A DNA stretch of 21,989 nucleotides from Ramicandelaber brevisporus (GCA_025201865.1 MU602714.1:48520-70508), one strand, 5' to 3'. Shown: positions 1-8,520, counted from the first letter of the stretch. Notes: a model not told the origin generated them from the letters alone. Made by a program: numbers and translations.

Positions 1-864
1 ATCCAGTGGGTCAACAAGGAGAACTACTCGCCGTTCTTCCCGCCGCGTAAAGATGGCAAGTACGGCGCCGCCGGCATCTTCAAGGGTGCGCAGACCGTCT
101 TCTTCGCCTACATTGGTTTCGACGCTGTTTCCACCGGCGCGCAGGAGTGCCGCAACCCGCAGCGCGACCTGCCAGTCGGCATCTGCCTGTCGCTGCTGAT
201 CTGCACGGCGCTGTACATTGCCGTGACGGCAGTGCTGCTCGGTCTCCGCCCGTACCCGCAGCTCGACACCAAGGCGCCGCTGGTCAACGCGCTCGAGCTG
301 CACCCCGGCTCGCGCTGGCTGCGCATCATGGTCGAGGTTGGCGGCGTCGCTGGTCTGACTTCCGTCATGCTGATCATGTTGATGGGCCAGCCGCGCATTA
401 TGTACGCCATGGCCAAGGACGGCCTGATGCCGCGCATCTTCTCGCGCATCCACCCGCGCTTCAAGACGCCGTACATCCCGACCATCTGCACCGGCGTCAT
501 CTGCGCCATTGCCGCCGCCTTCCTGCCCATCGACTTGCTCGGCGACCTGACGTCGGTCGGCACGCTGCTCGCCTTCTTCCTCGTCAACCTGTCGGTTCCC
601 GTGCTGCGCTACTCGCACCCGAATGCCCACCGCGGCTTCCGCGTCCCGCTCGGCCCGTACATCGTCCCATTCCTCGGCGCCATCATCGCCATGCTGCTGA
701 TCGTCATGTCCGGCACATCCACTGGTATTCGTCTGGCCGCTTGGATTGGTATCGGCTGGATTGTCTATGCCATCTTTGGATATCGCTCTTCCCACCTCAA
801 CAACTCTCATCACATTGCCGAGCTTACTCCAACCGATGAAGAGGCTAAGTTCGCTGCTCATTAA
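1..864 (+). CDS. Cationic amino-acid permease (APC superfamily), 3' part of gene
   Basis: The frame is open from base 1 and ends at TAA 862-864, giving the last 287 residues; the start lies left of the window. It is probably a plasma-membrane or vacuolar importer of basic amino acids. The stretch FFAYIGFDAVSTGAQE followed by NPQRDLPVGI (about residues 35-60) is the conserved helix and loop of CAT/YfnA-type transporters. After it come at least five hydrophobic segments, roughly residues 60-80, 105-130, 160-180, 185-205 and 220-260, with a GQPRIMYAMAKDGLMP loop between the third and fourth conserved blocks, also typical of the family. A short polar tail follows the last membrane segment. Codons are strongly biased to C- or G-ending forms in most of the frame, relaxing near the 3' end. 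Family assignment is firm; substrate is inferred. An A8 tract directly follows the stop. Confidence 0.93.
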   Translation: MQWVNKENYSPFFPPRKDGKYGAAGIFKGAQTVFFAYIGFDAVSTGAQECRNPQRDLPVGICLSLLICTALYIAVTAVLLGLRPYPQLDTKAPLVNALELHPGSRWLRIMVEVGGVAGLTSVMLIMLMGQPRIMYAMAKDGLMPRIFSRIHPRFKTPYIPTICTGVICAIAAAFLPIDLLGDLTSVGTLLAFFLVNLSVPVLRYSHPNAHRGFRVPLGPYIVPFLGAIIAMLLIVMSGTSTGIRLAAWIGIGWIVYAIFGYRSSHLNNSHHIAELTPTDEEAKFAAH

Positions 865-978
865 AAAAAAAACATCGCTAACTTTGAATGTTCAATCTTA
901 CGTATTCTGTGTCCAATGATACTCCTGCATCTGCAAACACACCAAAGTTTACAAGTACGTTAATCTTTTCTTCTGAAG

Positions 979-2610
979 ATGCAGGCGGCATTAACCACAA
1001 TCCCAACCGAGATCAAAGAGTTGATCTTGAGCTACTTGAGCCCCGACAGCCTGGCCGCCGTTGCTTCTACCTGCTCTGCGCTGCATCAGCCAGCAATCGA
1101 TGTTCTCTGGCGCGTTCTCCCATTTAATGTCTTGCATCTTCTCAAAACAACCCAGGTCGATGCCTTGCTAGCCAAGTATGGCCAGTTTGTGCGTATTGTC
1201 GAGCCCATCGAAGATGACTCAGTGGCTTATATGATCGCTTCACGCTGCCCGAACATTGTAGCAGTGAGCAGTCGAGAACGCTCGTTCGATGTCCAGTTTG
1301 ATGTCAAATTTGGCAATTCTGGAGCAATATCCGCGTTCAGCGTCCCTATTGATTCGCCGCTCATCCAGGGGCTGGCTATGTCCGGTAAAGCAGAGCAGCT
1401 GCAGCGAGCTTCACTGAATATCTCCAACAGCAAAATAAGGGCCTCGTTGCTGAGGAATGGTCCAGCAATAACAAAAGTGCTTTGGCAGGGGTTTGAGATT
1501 GCTAACGAGCCTGAACTTGCATTACTGAGGAAATACCATTGCAATTCGTTAACTACCTTCTCAGTGAGTGGATCAGATGGCTTGGTCATGGGATTGAACC
1601 ACATGTTTGATGGGACAGTATATCCAAACTTACAATGCCTTGAATTAAATAATGCTAGGTATAATGGAAAGTCGGACTCTGACTCTGACTCTGACTCTGA
1701 TGGTATTGATAGTGAAAGCAGTGATATTGATTATTCTGATATTGATGAAGATGAAGATGAAGATGAAGATGTTATTAGCAATGAAAATAATGGTGATAGC
1801 GACATCATGTCCATGGAACAGGAACATGAAGAAGGCCATGATGATAATAGCCACAGTGTAGGTTCTTATGCTGTGAGATTAAAGTCAACGTCAGCGTTTC
1901 ATTTCCCAGCATTTGGCTTGACACCAATTACTCATCCAAATCTAACATCGCTCTCGGTTGCATTTAATAGTGAGTTTATCTCTGAATCCATACTGGAGGA
2001 AATGCTCCAGCACGAATGGCCCAACATAAGGTCGTTAACGTTTAGTGGTTTCGGCTATTCAATGGACCTCGCTCTATCAGCCTTGGTCAAACAAGTGCCA
2101 AATCTGCGCCATTTGGATATGCACAAAGTTGACAACATCAATGACATCAACATTGACGAGATTTTGGCAGACGCACCATTCTTATCCACACTCATCTTCC
2201 GTGAGTGTGATGTTGGAGTTATGACGTCAAACAATAGCTGCAAGTCATTCCGCCTTGAATCGTTTGTAATGTCTAGAGGGTGGATTTCTTTCACAGCGAT
2301 TCGCTACTTGCTCGAACATCAGTTTATGAGTTCCATTAACATCAATGGGCTGGTGAACAACCACCCAGGTTTGGGTGGATACCAGCTGACTCTGTATGGC
2401 ACAAATGTGGGCCGGGGCTGCTCTGTGACCAAGCCAGGCTATATCCACGTAATCTCTGAAGCGCAAGATGTACATCACTTGGCTGAAAAGGTGATGCGTC
2501 GTTCAATTGCAGCGGGGCATCCGATTTTCGTGAAGCACGATCGCCTTGATCATCCTCTGAATTGGCGCATTTCTGCCAATGTACACACTTATCACAAGAC
2601 TCCTTGGTAA
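979..2610 (+). CDS. F-box protein with leucine-rich-repeat-like C-terminal half and acidic insert
   Basis: A 543-residue intronless protein. Residues about 5-50 fit an F-box (IPTEIKELILSYLSPDSLA, then a conserved Cys and a Trp near residue 44), the module that binds Skp1 in SCF ubiquitin ligases. The rest resembles irregular leucine-rich repeats, for example LTSLSVAF, IRSLTFSGF and LRHLDMHKV, which would form the substrate-binding surface. Residues about 232-290 are a low-complexity acidic insert made of Asp-Ser and Asp-Glu repeats, interrupting the repeat region. The ATG at 979 has A at -3 and gives the complete F-box; two upstream ATGs (888 and 915) are out of frame. The gene starts only 114 bp after the permease stop. 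Codon use is more AT-rich than in the permease. AATAAA follows the stop after 1 base. The substrate cannot be inferred. Confidence 0.82.
   Translation: MQAALTTIPTEIKELILSYLSPDSLAAVASTCSALHQPAIDVLWRVLPFNVLHLLKTTQVDALLAKYGQFVRIVEPIEDDSVAYMIASRCPNIVAVSSRERSFDVQFDVKFGNSGAISAFSVPIDSPLIQGLAMSGKAEQLQRASLNISNSKIRASLLRNGPAITKVLWQGFEIANEPELALLRKYHCNSLTTFSVSGSDGLVMGLNHMFDGTVYPNLQCLELNNARYNGKSDSDSDSDSDGIDSESSDIDYSDIDEDEDEDEDVISNENNGDSDIMSMEQEHEEGHDDNSHSVGSYAVRLKSTSAFHFPAFGLTPITHPNLTSLSVAFNSEFISESILEEMLQHEWPNIRSLTFSGFGYSMDLALSALVKQVPNLRHLDMHKVDNINDINIDEILADAPFLSTLIFRECDVGVMTSNNSCKSFRLESFVMSRGWISFTAIRYLLEHQFMSSININGLVNNHPGLGGYQLTLYGTNVGRGCSVTKPGYIHVISEAQDVHHLAEKVMRRSIAAGHPIFVKHDRLDHPLNWRISANVHTYHKTPW
1675..1770 (+). 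repeat. Coding microsatellites (GACTCT)n and (GATGAA)n
   Basis: Four GACTCT hexamers at 1675-1698 encode Asp-Ser repeats, and four GATGAA hexamers at 1744-1770 encode Asp-Glu repeats. Both are in frame within the F-box gene, so length changes by slippage would alter the acidic tract without shifting the frame. Confidence 0.9.
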
Positions 2611-2616
2611 AATAAA
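2611..2616 (+). terminator. Poly(A) signal candidate AATAAA of the F-box gene
   Basis: AATAAA starts on the first base after the TAA stop (2608-2610). It is the only full hexamer near this 3' end. It implies a very short 3' UTR, with cleavage about 10-30 nt downstream. The cleavage site itself cannot be seen. Confidence 0.45.
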
Positions 2617-3289
2617 AAATGATCCCCTTCTTTCAATTGAAAACAACTTCTCCCAAATGAATTGCATTTTATTGACAGAGTAGGAGAGATAAAGGCGGAT
2701 TCACACTCACTGAGGATCAGGTGGTGACGTCCGACATTCGATTTTACTGCGGTTGTTGAATGTGTATGTGCATTAAATGATGCAACATCAGCCAGTTTGC
2801 TTTTTTTGCAGTTCACCTCCTATGTTCTGTCTCAAGGAATACGTGTTGTGAATGTGCGCGTGTGCAGTGCAAATGAGTCAATAGTTCCATTCTGTACCTG
2901 CAAACCCTTGTTTCTGTTTTCATTGTTTTCATTGTGATACCGAGTTCGCGGCTTTGGATACATTCTCTGCTGCCCTTTTCGTTTCGTTTTCTTTTTGTGT
3001 TTTGATTCGACCATCGTTTGCTACATCATAGATTCGTGTGCTTCTGTGTGTGTGCATTGGGGGCTTTTTTATTTTGATTCAACCGCTTCCCCCTTGTTCT
3101 TCTTGTTCTTCTTGTTCTGAACAGTCTCTTTCTGTCTTCCTCTTTCACTGTCTCTCGGTCTGTCTCGCCTTCACTGTCTCGCTTTCACTGTCTCGCCCAC
3201 TGACTTCTTTTTTTTGTCCTTTGTTTTTCTTTTATTTTTTATTTTGACTTGACTTGACTCGACTTGACTTGACAAAGAACAAGGTGCTC
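2617..3289. promoter_or_regulatory. Intergenic region and pyrimidine-rich leader of the P450 gene
   Basis: There is no gene-like frame in these 673 bp. The right half is a C/T-rich plus strand with tandem repeats: TTGTTCTTC-type triplets at about 3094-3118, two 14-bp copies of TTCACTGTCTCGCY at 3170-3197, T-runs at 3208-3240, and six TTGAC pentamers just before the start codon. No ATG occurs on the plus strand from 2876 to the P450 start (414 nt), which suggests that much of this is transcribed leader. I found no clear TATA box. Confidence 0.5.
3244..3273 (+). repeat. Six tandem TTGAC pentamers 17 bp before the P450 start
   Basis: The unit TTGAC repeats six times without a break; the fourth copy is TCGAC. 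The array ends at 3273 and the first ATG is at 3290, so it most likely lies in the 5' UTR. Confidence 0.9.
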
Positions 3290-6200
3290 ATGATGGCAGC
3301 GTTCAACGACTGGTTCTCATCAACACAAGCCTGGGCACTGAAGGCTAGCCAGCACGTTACTTGGCAAACGGCAACCCACGTCGGTGTTCTGCTGTTGTTG
3401 CTGGTAGTTGCCAAGTTGACCTTTGACTATTTCACGGCGCTCACTCGAGTCCCACCAGAGTTGGCGCACTTGCCACGTATTGGTCCCATTTCGGTGTTCC
3501 TGGAACTGATTCGATCATGCATATTTGACTGGCGCGGGGCATCATACTGGGGTAATCTCGAATACATTTATCGACGGAGATGGGGTGCTCAGCGCAGCAG
3601 ATTCCGGACTCAAGCAGAGGGTGGGAACAGACCGGCTCCAACAGATGGTGGATTGATGCTAGTCTGGCAGCGCGGTGAATGGGTATTAATGCTGGGACAT
3701 CCCGAGTATGCAAGCCGCATTTTGATGGACTCTGTTCATTTCCCAAAAGATTTACCACCGCATGGAAGCGAAACTTCAACTCTTTCTCGGTTTGTTGGCA
3801 CATCAAACATCATGTTCTCAGAGGGCCACAACTACATTAGATATCGCAGAGCAGCAAATGCAGCGTTTGTGCGCAACTGGGACGCGCATGCATCTCCATC
3901 CAGCCTGCCGTCATCTCAGCTGTCGAGTGCAGCAAGTGCCCTCGTGGAGTATCTGAAGAGACGGTGTATTGCGGAGCGAGAGCGAAACCCACGGTTAAGG
4001 ATGCTGAAAGCTGCAGCAACAACTGTGTCACAAGTGCCTCTTCAGCCAATCAACACTTCGCTATCAACAGCATCAGCCGCAATTTCAGTGTCACGTTCAC
4101 AGCAGCCGTATGTGACGGAGGGAGGAGATTCACTTAGCAGACAGCGAAGGCGCCATTCATCAACATCACTTGCTGGCGACGCTGAGCCCACGCTGCGCAA
4201 CCAGCGTGCATCAATTAACAGCCATCTGAATTTATCCAGTCTGGCAGATGGCGGCTATTCAAGTGCACGTCGCTCGCAGTCTGTGCACAGTGACATGAGC
4301 AGTCTCGGTCACAACTCCAACAATACCAATAGCAATGCTCATTTAATGGATATTGTTGGTGGTGGCGGTGGCATTGGTAGTAGTAACTCTGTGGTGATTG
4401 ACGATGTGTTTGAGTTAATGTTGAGAACATCGATGGATTTCTTTGGTATTTCATTGTTTGGATATCACTTCAATGCACTGTCCAAAGCAGAGATGCCGGA
4501 TGCAGGTGCAATATTGCCAAAGCTGCCGAAATCATCAGCGTCAGATCCAGCCAAGTTGTTTTACTTTGGAAGCGACATGTGTTATAATCCATTTTTGAGT
4601 TTATTCCCGCAGTTTGACAGACGCACTCTAATTGCTCAGTGGAATCCATTGCGTCACATCTTTAGAAGAAGGTTGAACTTCTTTGACAATCATGTCAATA
4701 ATATGATTAATCAAAAGAAGGATCTTATTAATGAACATGATAGGAGAATCACACTTCAACAACAACAGCAACTACAACAGCAGCAACAGCAACAGCAACA
4801 ACATAGTGCAAAATCAACTGGAACCAGCAAAGTTATAGTTGGTAGAAGTGGAACTGGCTACGGTGGAAGCAGTGGTTCAGATGATGATTACGCATCTCCG
4901 TCAAGTGCAGATGAAGGGCTTGGATTCTCACCAAAGAGACAGAATCATCTTTCACAGCCACCACCTACAATTGCCATAACTGCGGCTGCAGACTCGAACG
5001 TATCGTTGCGACGTAGAAATACATCGCCATTGATTGGATCACGTCAGTCTCGCCAGCTTGCAGTAAACCAGCTGGCGATGCAGCCAGTTCCAGCCACGGC
5101 CGACCCAACAATGCCGTCTCATCCACCACGCCGTTCATACGAGGATATCTCAGTAATTCAGCAACAGAGTCAACGTCGTCAATCTGCGCCACTCTTGAGC
5201 GATGCTGCAAATTCAATGGATATTCAGCCGGAGGAGATTGACGATTTATTGGCACATTTGATTCGTGCAACAAAGCCTGGCTCCCCTGACAACAGCACTA
5301 GCAACAACAGTAACAGTAACAATAGTGGTGGTGGCAGTATCAGTTCATTATTACAGTCATCGATTGATATTTTGGATGCAGGTATCAGTGAGCGTGAACT
5401 GAGAGATAATGTGGCTACATTTTTATTTGGTAGTGCAGGAACTGTATCGTCAGCCATTGCATCCACATTGTATTTGCTTGCAGCTAATCCAGATGTCCAG
5501 AAAAGAGTTCAAGCTGAAATTGATACTCGCCCAGGTGCTGCTGGCTTATACCGCTCGATTTCAGCTGGCTCTCGCTCTTCATTCTATCTGGCAAATGATA
5601 ATCAGCAGTCTCGCAGTTATTACGACCATTCACCAACTTCAGCCTCAATGGATGAGCATGGATCGCGCACAGACGATGGAGGCCATACGCAGTATCTCGA
5701 TGCAGTCATCAAAGAGGCACTGCGCATGTATCCACCAGTGGTCAGCCCCCCGCTCCGTCGCACCGTTGTCCCTGTGAGATTGGATCCACCCGCTGTGGCT
5801 AGCAATGCCGGTGGCTCCATGCTGTCTCCGCTTGATCGAGGCAGTTCGACTCGCAACTCTATGCAGTCAACCGATGCAATCAACATGGCAGGCGGTGTCG
5901 GTGCAATTGCAGTTCCAGCTGGTATGGCGGTTACAGTTGATATATTCGCATGTCATCGCCATCCGGCTACATGGAGCAACCCAGATGTATTTGATCCAAC
6001 CAGATTTCTGGCAGTTCAGCCTGATTTGCAGCCATCTCCTCCTCCGCCTCCTCCGCTTTCGCTTCAACAGCAGCAGCAGTTTGGTATATCGGCTGGACGA
6101 GCAGGCAGTGTAACATTTGATGATAATGCACTGGCTACAGCATCATTCAGCAGACGCACTTCCGCCATTCCTACCAAGATTCGGCGTAAATCAACAATGC

Positions 6201-6868
6201 CTTACACTCAGTCTACCGAAGCCATTAACAACATGTCTTCCAATTTAACTGGTGGATCAATCAAGCGCAGCAGCACAAGCACTACCGGCCTCAATTTATT
6301 GTCACCCGAGTCATCTCAGCAGCAGTCAGAGCAGTCCAGGTCAACTCATCATGTCCCTAGACCGATATTGACTGGAGTTGCAGCAGCAAAGCGCAATTGG
6401 ATTCCATTTGGATTTGGATCACGAAGCTGCTTGGGAATGGATCTCGCTTTTGCTGAAATGAGAACTATTTTAACAGTCATTCTGTCTCATTTTGAAGTGG
6501 CTCTTCCATCATCCACATCTGTATCTGTATCCGCATCCATCTCCACAGCTGACTTGATATCACCTAAATTGAGACCAACAGTGTCTGCAACTACAGCTAC
6601 AACAACAACCACAACTGCAACATCAGCAAAAAATTGGAGAAGGTTTGTGCCGAGACTTGGATGGTTCTTCCCGCTTCTTGGATCTCAGCAAAAACAGCAG
6701 CATCAACCACAGCAATACCAGCAGAAAGACGCTCAGCAATCACATCAACAGGCTCAAGCTGACAAGATTGTAATGTCGGCCACACCTCGTTCAAGACCAA
6801 TTGGATTGACTTTGAGATTCATTGAGCGTCGCCCATTGACCTCTGTAATCGACGAGGCTATGAACTAA
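3290..6868 (+). CDS. Cytochrome P450 monooxygenase, greatly expanded by low-complexity insertions
   Basis: A heme-thiolate monooxygenase of 1192 residues, over twice the usual ~500. Order of landmarks: N-terminal membrane anchor (about 30-48); proline-rich hinge HLPRIGPI; C-helix-like YIRYRRAANAAF (about 182-193); FGYHFNAL (about 390); I-helix region FLFGSAGTVSSAIAS (711-725); K-helix E809-x-x-R812; NPDVFDPTRF (about 897-906); and heme loop FGFGSRSCLG with the axial Cys at 1047. Long Ser/Asn/Gln-rich insertions lie at about 210-365, 489-645, 755-790, 823-880, 907-1027 and in the C-terminal part, where surface loops would be. In the I-helix the usual acidic residue before the catalytic Thr is Gly717. 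Start: ATG 3290; the adjacent ATG 3293 has the better context (A at -3, G at +4). The open frame upstream of 3290 has no ATG. An ER membrane location is inferred from the anchor. Substrate and CYP family are unknown. Confidence 0.9.
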   Translation: MMAAFNDWFSSTQAWALKASQHVTWQTATHVGVLLLLLVVAKLTFDYFTALTRVPPELAHLPRIGPISVFLELIRSCIFDWRGASYWGNLEYIYRRRWGAQRSRFRTQAEGGNRPAPTDGGLMLVWQRGEWVLMLGHPEYASRILMDSVHFPKDLPPHGSETSTLSRFVGTSNIMFSEGHNYIRYRRAANAAFVRNWDAHASPSSLPSSQLSSAASALVEYLKRRCIAERERNPRLRMLKAAATTVSQVPLQPINTSLSTASAAISVSRSQQPYVTEGGDSLSRQRRRHSSTSLAGDAEPTLRNQRASINSHLNLSSLADGGYSSARRSQSVHSDMSSLGHNSNNTNSNAHLMDIVGGGGGIGSSNSVVIDDVFELMLRTSMDFFGISLFGYHFNALSKAEMPDAGAILPKLPKSSASDPAKLFYFGSDMCYNPFLSLFPQFDRRTLIAQWNPLRHIFRRRLNFFDNHVNNMINQKKDLINEHDRRITLQQQQQLQQQQQQQQQHSAKSTGTSKVIVGRSGTGYGGSSGSDDDYASPSSADEGLGFSPKRQNHLSQPPPTIAITAAADSNVSLRRRNTSPLIGSRQSRQLAVNQLAMQPVPATADPTMPSHPPRRSYEDISVIQQQSQRRQSAPLLSDAANSMDIQPEEIDDLLAHLIRATKPGSPDNSTSNNSNSNNSGGGSISSLLQSSIDILDAGISERELRDNVATFLFGSAGTVSSAIASTLYLLAANPDVQKRVQAEIDTRPGAAGLYRSISAGSRSSFYLANDNQQSRSYYDHSPTSASMDEHGSRTDDGGHTQYLDAVIKEALRMYPPVVSPPLRRTVVPVRLDPPAVASNAGGSMLSPLDRGSSTRNSMQSTDAINMAGGVGAIAVPAGMAVTVDIFACHRHPATWSNPDVFDPTRFLAVQPDLQPSPPPPPPLSLQQQQQFGISAGRAGSVTFDDNALATASFSRRTSAIPTKIRRKSTMPYTQSTEAINNMSSNLTGGSIKRSSTSTTGLNLLSPESSQQQSEQSRSTHHVPRPILTGVAAAKRNWIPFGFGSRSCLGMDLAFAEMRTILTVILSHFEVALPSSTSVSVSASISTADLISPKLRPTVSATTATTTTTTATSAKNWRRFVPRLGWFFPLLGSQQKQQHQPQQYQQKDAQQSHQQAQADKIVMSATPRSRPIGLTLRFIERRPLTSVIDEAMN
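4757..4801 (+). repeat. Polyglutamine tract in the P450 (mixed CAA/CAG)
   Basis: Fifteen codons, fourteen Gln and one Leu, are encoded by interrupted CAA and CAG triplets. They lie between the G/H-helix region and the I-helix of the P450, at residues 490-504. The mixed codons should limit slippage compared with a pure repeat. Confidence 0.9.
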
Positions 6869-7078
6869 CTTTAAGCCATTGTTAAACACTCTTTTTATTT
6901 TACTCTTCTTTAATCTTTTATTCATACTTTGTCGACATTGGTGCTATTTTTGTAACCTCCCCCGCCTCGTTTTGTGTCGTTTTGTGTCGTATTGTGTCTC
7001 ATTGTGTTTGAATTTTTTTTTGTGCAGGATTTTTTTCTTTCTCTTTTTGACTCTTGCATCGACTCCTGCAAGAATAAA
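6869..7078 (+). terminator. P450 3' UTR with UGUGUC decamer repeats and AATAAA
   Basis: T-rich sequence follows the stop. Four consecutive 10-bp units of the form NTTGTGTCNY lie at 6971-7010 in exact period 10. AATAAA at 7073-7078 is the best poly(A) signal, about 205 nt after the stop. No coding frame was seen here. Confidence 0.45.
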
Positions 7079-7798
7079 ACGCCCCACTCTCCCAACTCCC
7101 AACTCCAACTCCAACTCCAACTAGCCAGCCAGCCCTGTCCGAACTGTCAAAAATAACCGATCTCCACAAAGACAGTCTGAACAAGCAAGCGAGCTAACGA
7201 GCGATCGTCCTTCTCCAGCAACTGTAAGTAGTGCCACTTGATCCGTTTCTACAGATCCGCTTCGCCCTCCTCCATTCTCCATCTTCGCCTTCAGCCAGGT
7301 TTTTTCGTTCACTGGGAGGATGTCGATCAGCTTTTCCAGCCAGCCAGCCAGCCCCACCAGCAACCATTAACTGCGTATCAGTCCACAGTCTACAGCCCAC
7401 TGTTTTTGCCCCGTGCTCCCCACTGTCACCTGCCCGCTATGTGCGTATCTCTCCCTCTCTCTGATGGTTTGCTCTCTCTTTCTTTCTCTGTGTGTGCTCC
7501 GCCATGAATGAAATTTTGGGCACGCGCGTGCAATGTGAGTTGAGGGCAGTCTCTTTATGCTGTTCGTGTCGCCTGCAAGCACTACATTTGCCCTTCCTTC
7601 CTTTTACTCCCTCCCTCTCCCCAATTGACCCAACCCGTTCATCTTGGAGCATCAACGGCAGCACGACTAAATATACGAGGACAACCGCACATGCACATGT
7701 GTGCGTGTATGTGTGTGCGTATGGTTTTCAGGTGTCAGCTGCAGTCATCTCTTCAATTGCATATTGGAATAATGTACATATGCACACGATGGAATATG
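7079..7798. other. Intergenic region with simple repeats; no supported gene
   Basis: It contains CCAACT hexamer repeats at 7092-7122, CCAG repeats (AGCCAGCC near 7123 and 7335), long pyrimidine-rich blocks and a GT/CA-rich block (about 7690-7725) with a palindromic CACATGTG at 7694-7701. Short open frames of up to 149 codons exist, but they have repeat-driven composition and no recognisable domain. A splice-donor-like GTAAGTA lies at 7224-7230 and an acceptor-like TTTTCAG at 7725-7731; they could bound an alternative leader intron, but no coding exon is attached to either. Confidence 0.4.
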
Positions 7799-7930
7799 TG
7801 CATCTTGCCTCTTCCTTCCCAGTCGGCCCTCTCGCGATTGTGGCTGCAAAGAAGAAGAACAAAAGAGAAGAAAAAAGGAGAGAAAGCACTTGTCACAAAC
7901 ACTTGTCCATTCTGTGCCTCTTGTCCTTGA

Positions 7931-7940
7931 TATATAAATA
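7931..7940 (+). promoter_or_regulatory. TATA box of the PITP gene
   Basis: TATATAAATA is a near-ideal TATA element. Transcription starting about 30 nt downstream (near 7965) would give a leader of about 555 nt. That leader has no ATG before the PITP start, which fits this being the working promoter. Confidence 0.6.
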
Positions 7941-7964
7941 AGTGTCCTTGGCGTCTTTCTTGTC

Positions 7965-8520
7965 GCCTCTTTCTCCACTTCCCCCAAGCTTTATCTTCTG
8001 ACCGACACGACACGACACGACACGACAGCCCAGCTATCACCACCACCACGACAACGACAACGACAGCGACAACAACGACCACCACCACTCAACACTTTCC
8101 CTCCTCCCTCCTCCACACACACACACATACAGCCACCCCACGAGCCGCTCACATTTTTTGTTGTTGCTGTAGCTGTAGCTGCCGTTGCTGCTCTCTGTAT
8201 ATTCAACTAGTGATAGTCACGCGCGCAATCGGCCACCCGCACACACGCACACACAGTTAGCTCGCCTGCACATCTCCTTGAAACTGTAACGTACTGACAT
8301 TCAAACTTCATATTCTTGGCTGCGCAATTCGCTGTTCGATCGCTTTATCCATTCCGCCAACTCTATTACACTGCAAATTACAGCAAATAACACACAAACA
8401 ACTCTCTTCCTCTCCACCTCCACCTCTCTTCCCTCTCTCTTTTCACACACACATTCTCAGTAACTGTCTTCTCTCCCAAAGCTATTTTATCAGCAGTAGC
8501 AACAATAACAGCAAACAATC
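7965..8520 (+). promoter_or_regulatory. Predicted long 5' leader of the PITP gene, free of ATG
   Basis: From 7799 to 8520 (722 nt) the plus strand has no ATG in any frame. The leader is rich in CA, CT and CCA repeats, including GACAC pentamers at 8004-8027 and CAACGA/CCACCA blocks at 8038-8088. The start ATG has A at -3 and G at +4. The left boundary is inferred from the TATA box. A leader intron cannot be excluded (TTCTCAG at 8454-8460 resembles an acceptor). Confidence 0.5.
8004..8027 (+). repeat. GACAC pentamer repeat in the PITP leader
   Basis: Nearly five tandem copies of GACAC lie about 70-95 nt downstream of the TATA box. They are followed by looser CGACAA/CCACCA repeats to about 8088. 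Confidence 0.9.

Noticed and set aside
147-839. 230-codon +frame overlapping the permease
   Set aside because: Arg/His/Pro-rich shadow frame of a GC-biased gene; the permease frame carries the real family motifs.
1645-1861. Two 69-codon frames on both strands over the acidic part of the F-box gene
   Set aside because: By-products of the GACTCT and GATGAA repeats, which stay open in several frames.
3254-3289. N-terminal extension of the P450 by 12 codons
   Set aside because: It starts at TTG within the TTGAC repeat; the first ATG is at 3290.
7224-7731. Possible leader intron with GTAAGTA donor and TTTTCAG acceptor
   Set aside because: The sites look good, but they lie upstream of the strong TATA box at 7931 and join no coding exons, so there is nothing to support splicing.
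7492-7941. 149-codon +frame in the P450-PITP gap
   Set aside because: Cys/Val/Thr-rich repeat translation crossing a TATA box; no domain and no gene-like codon use.
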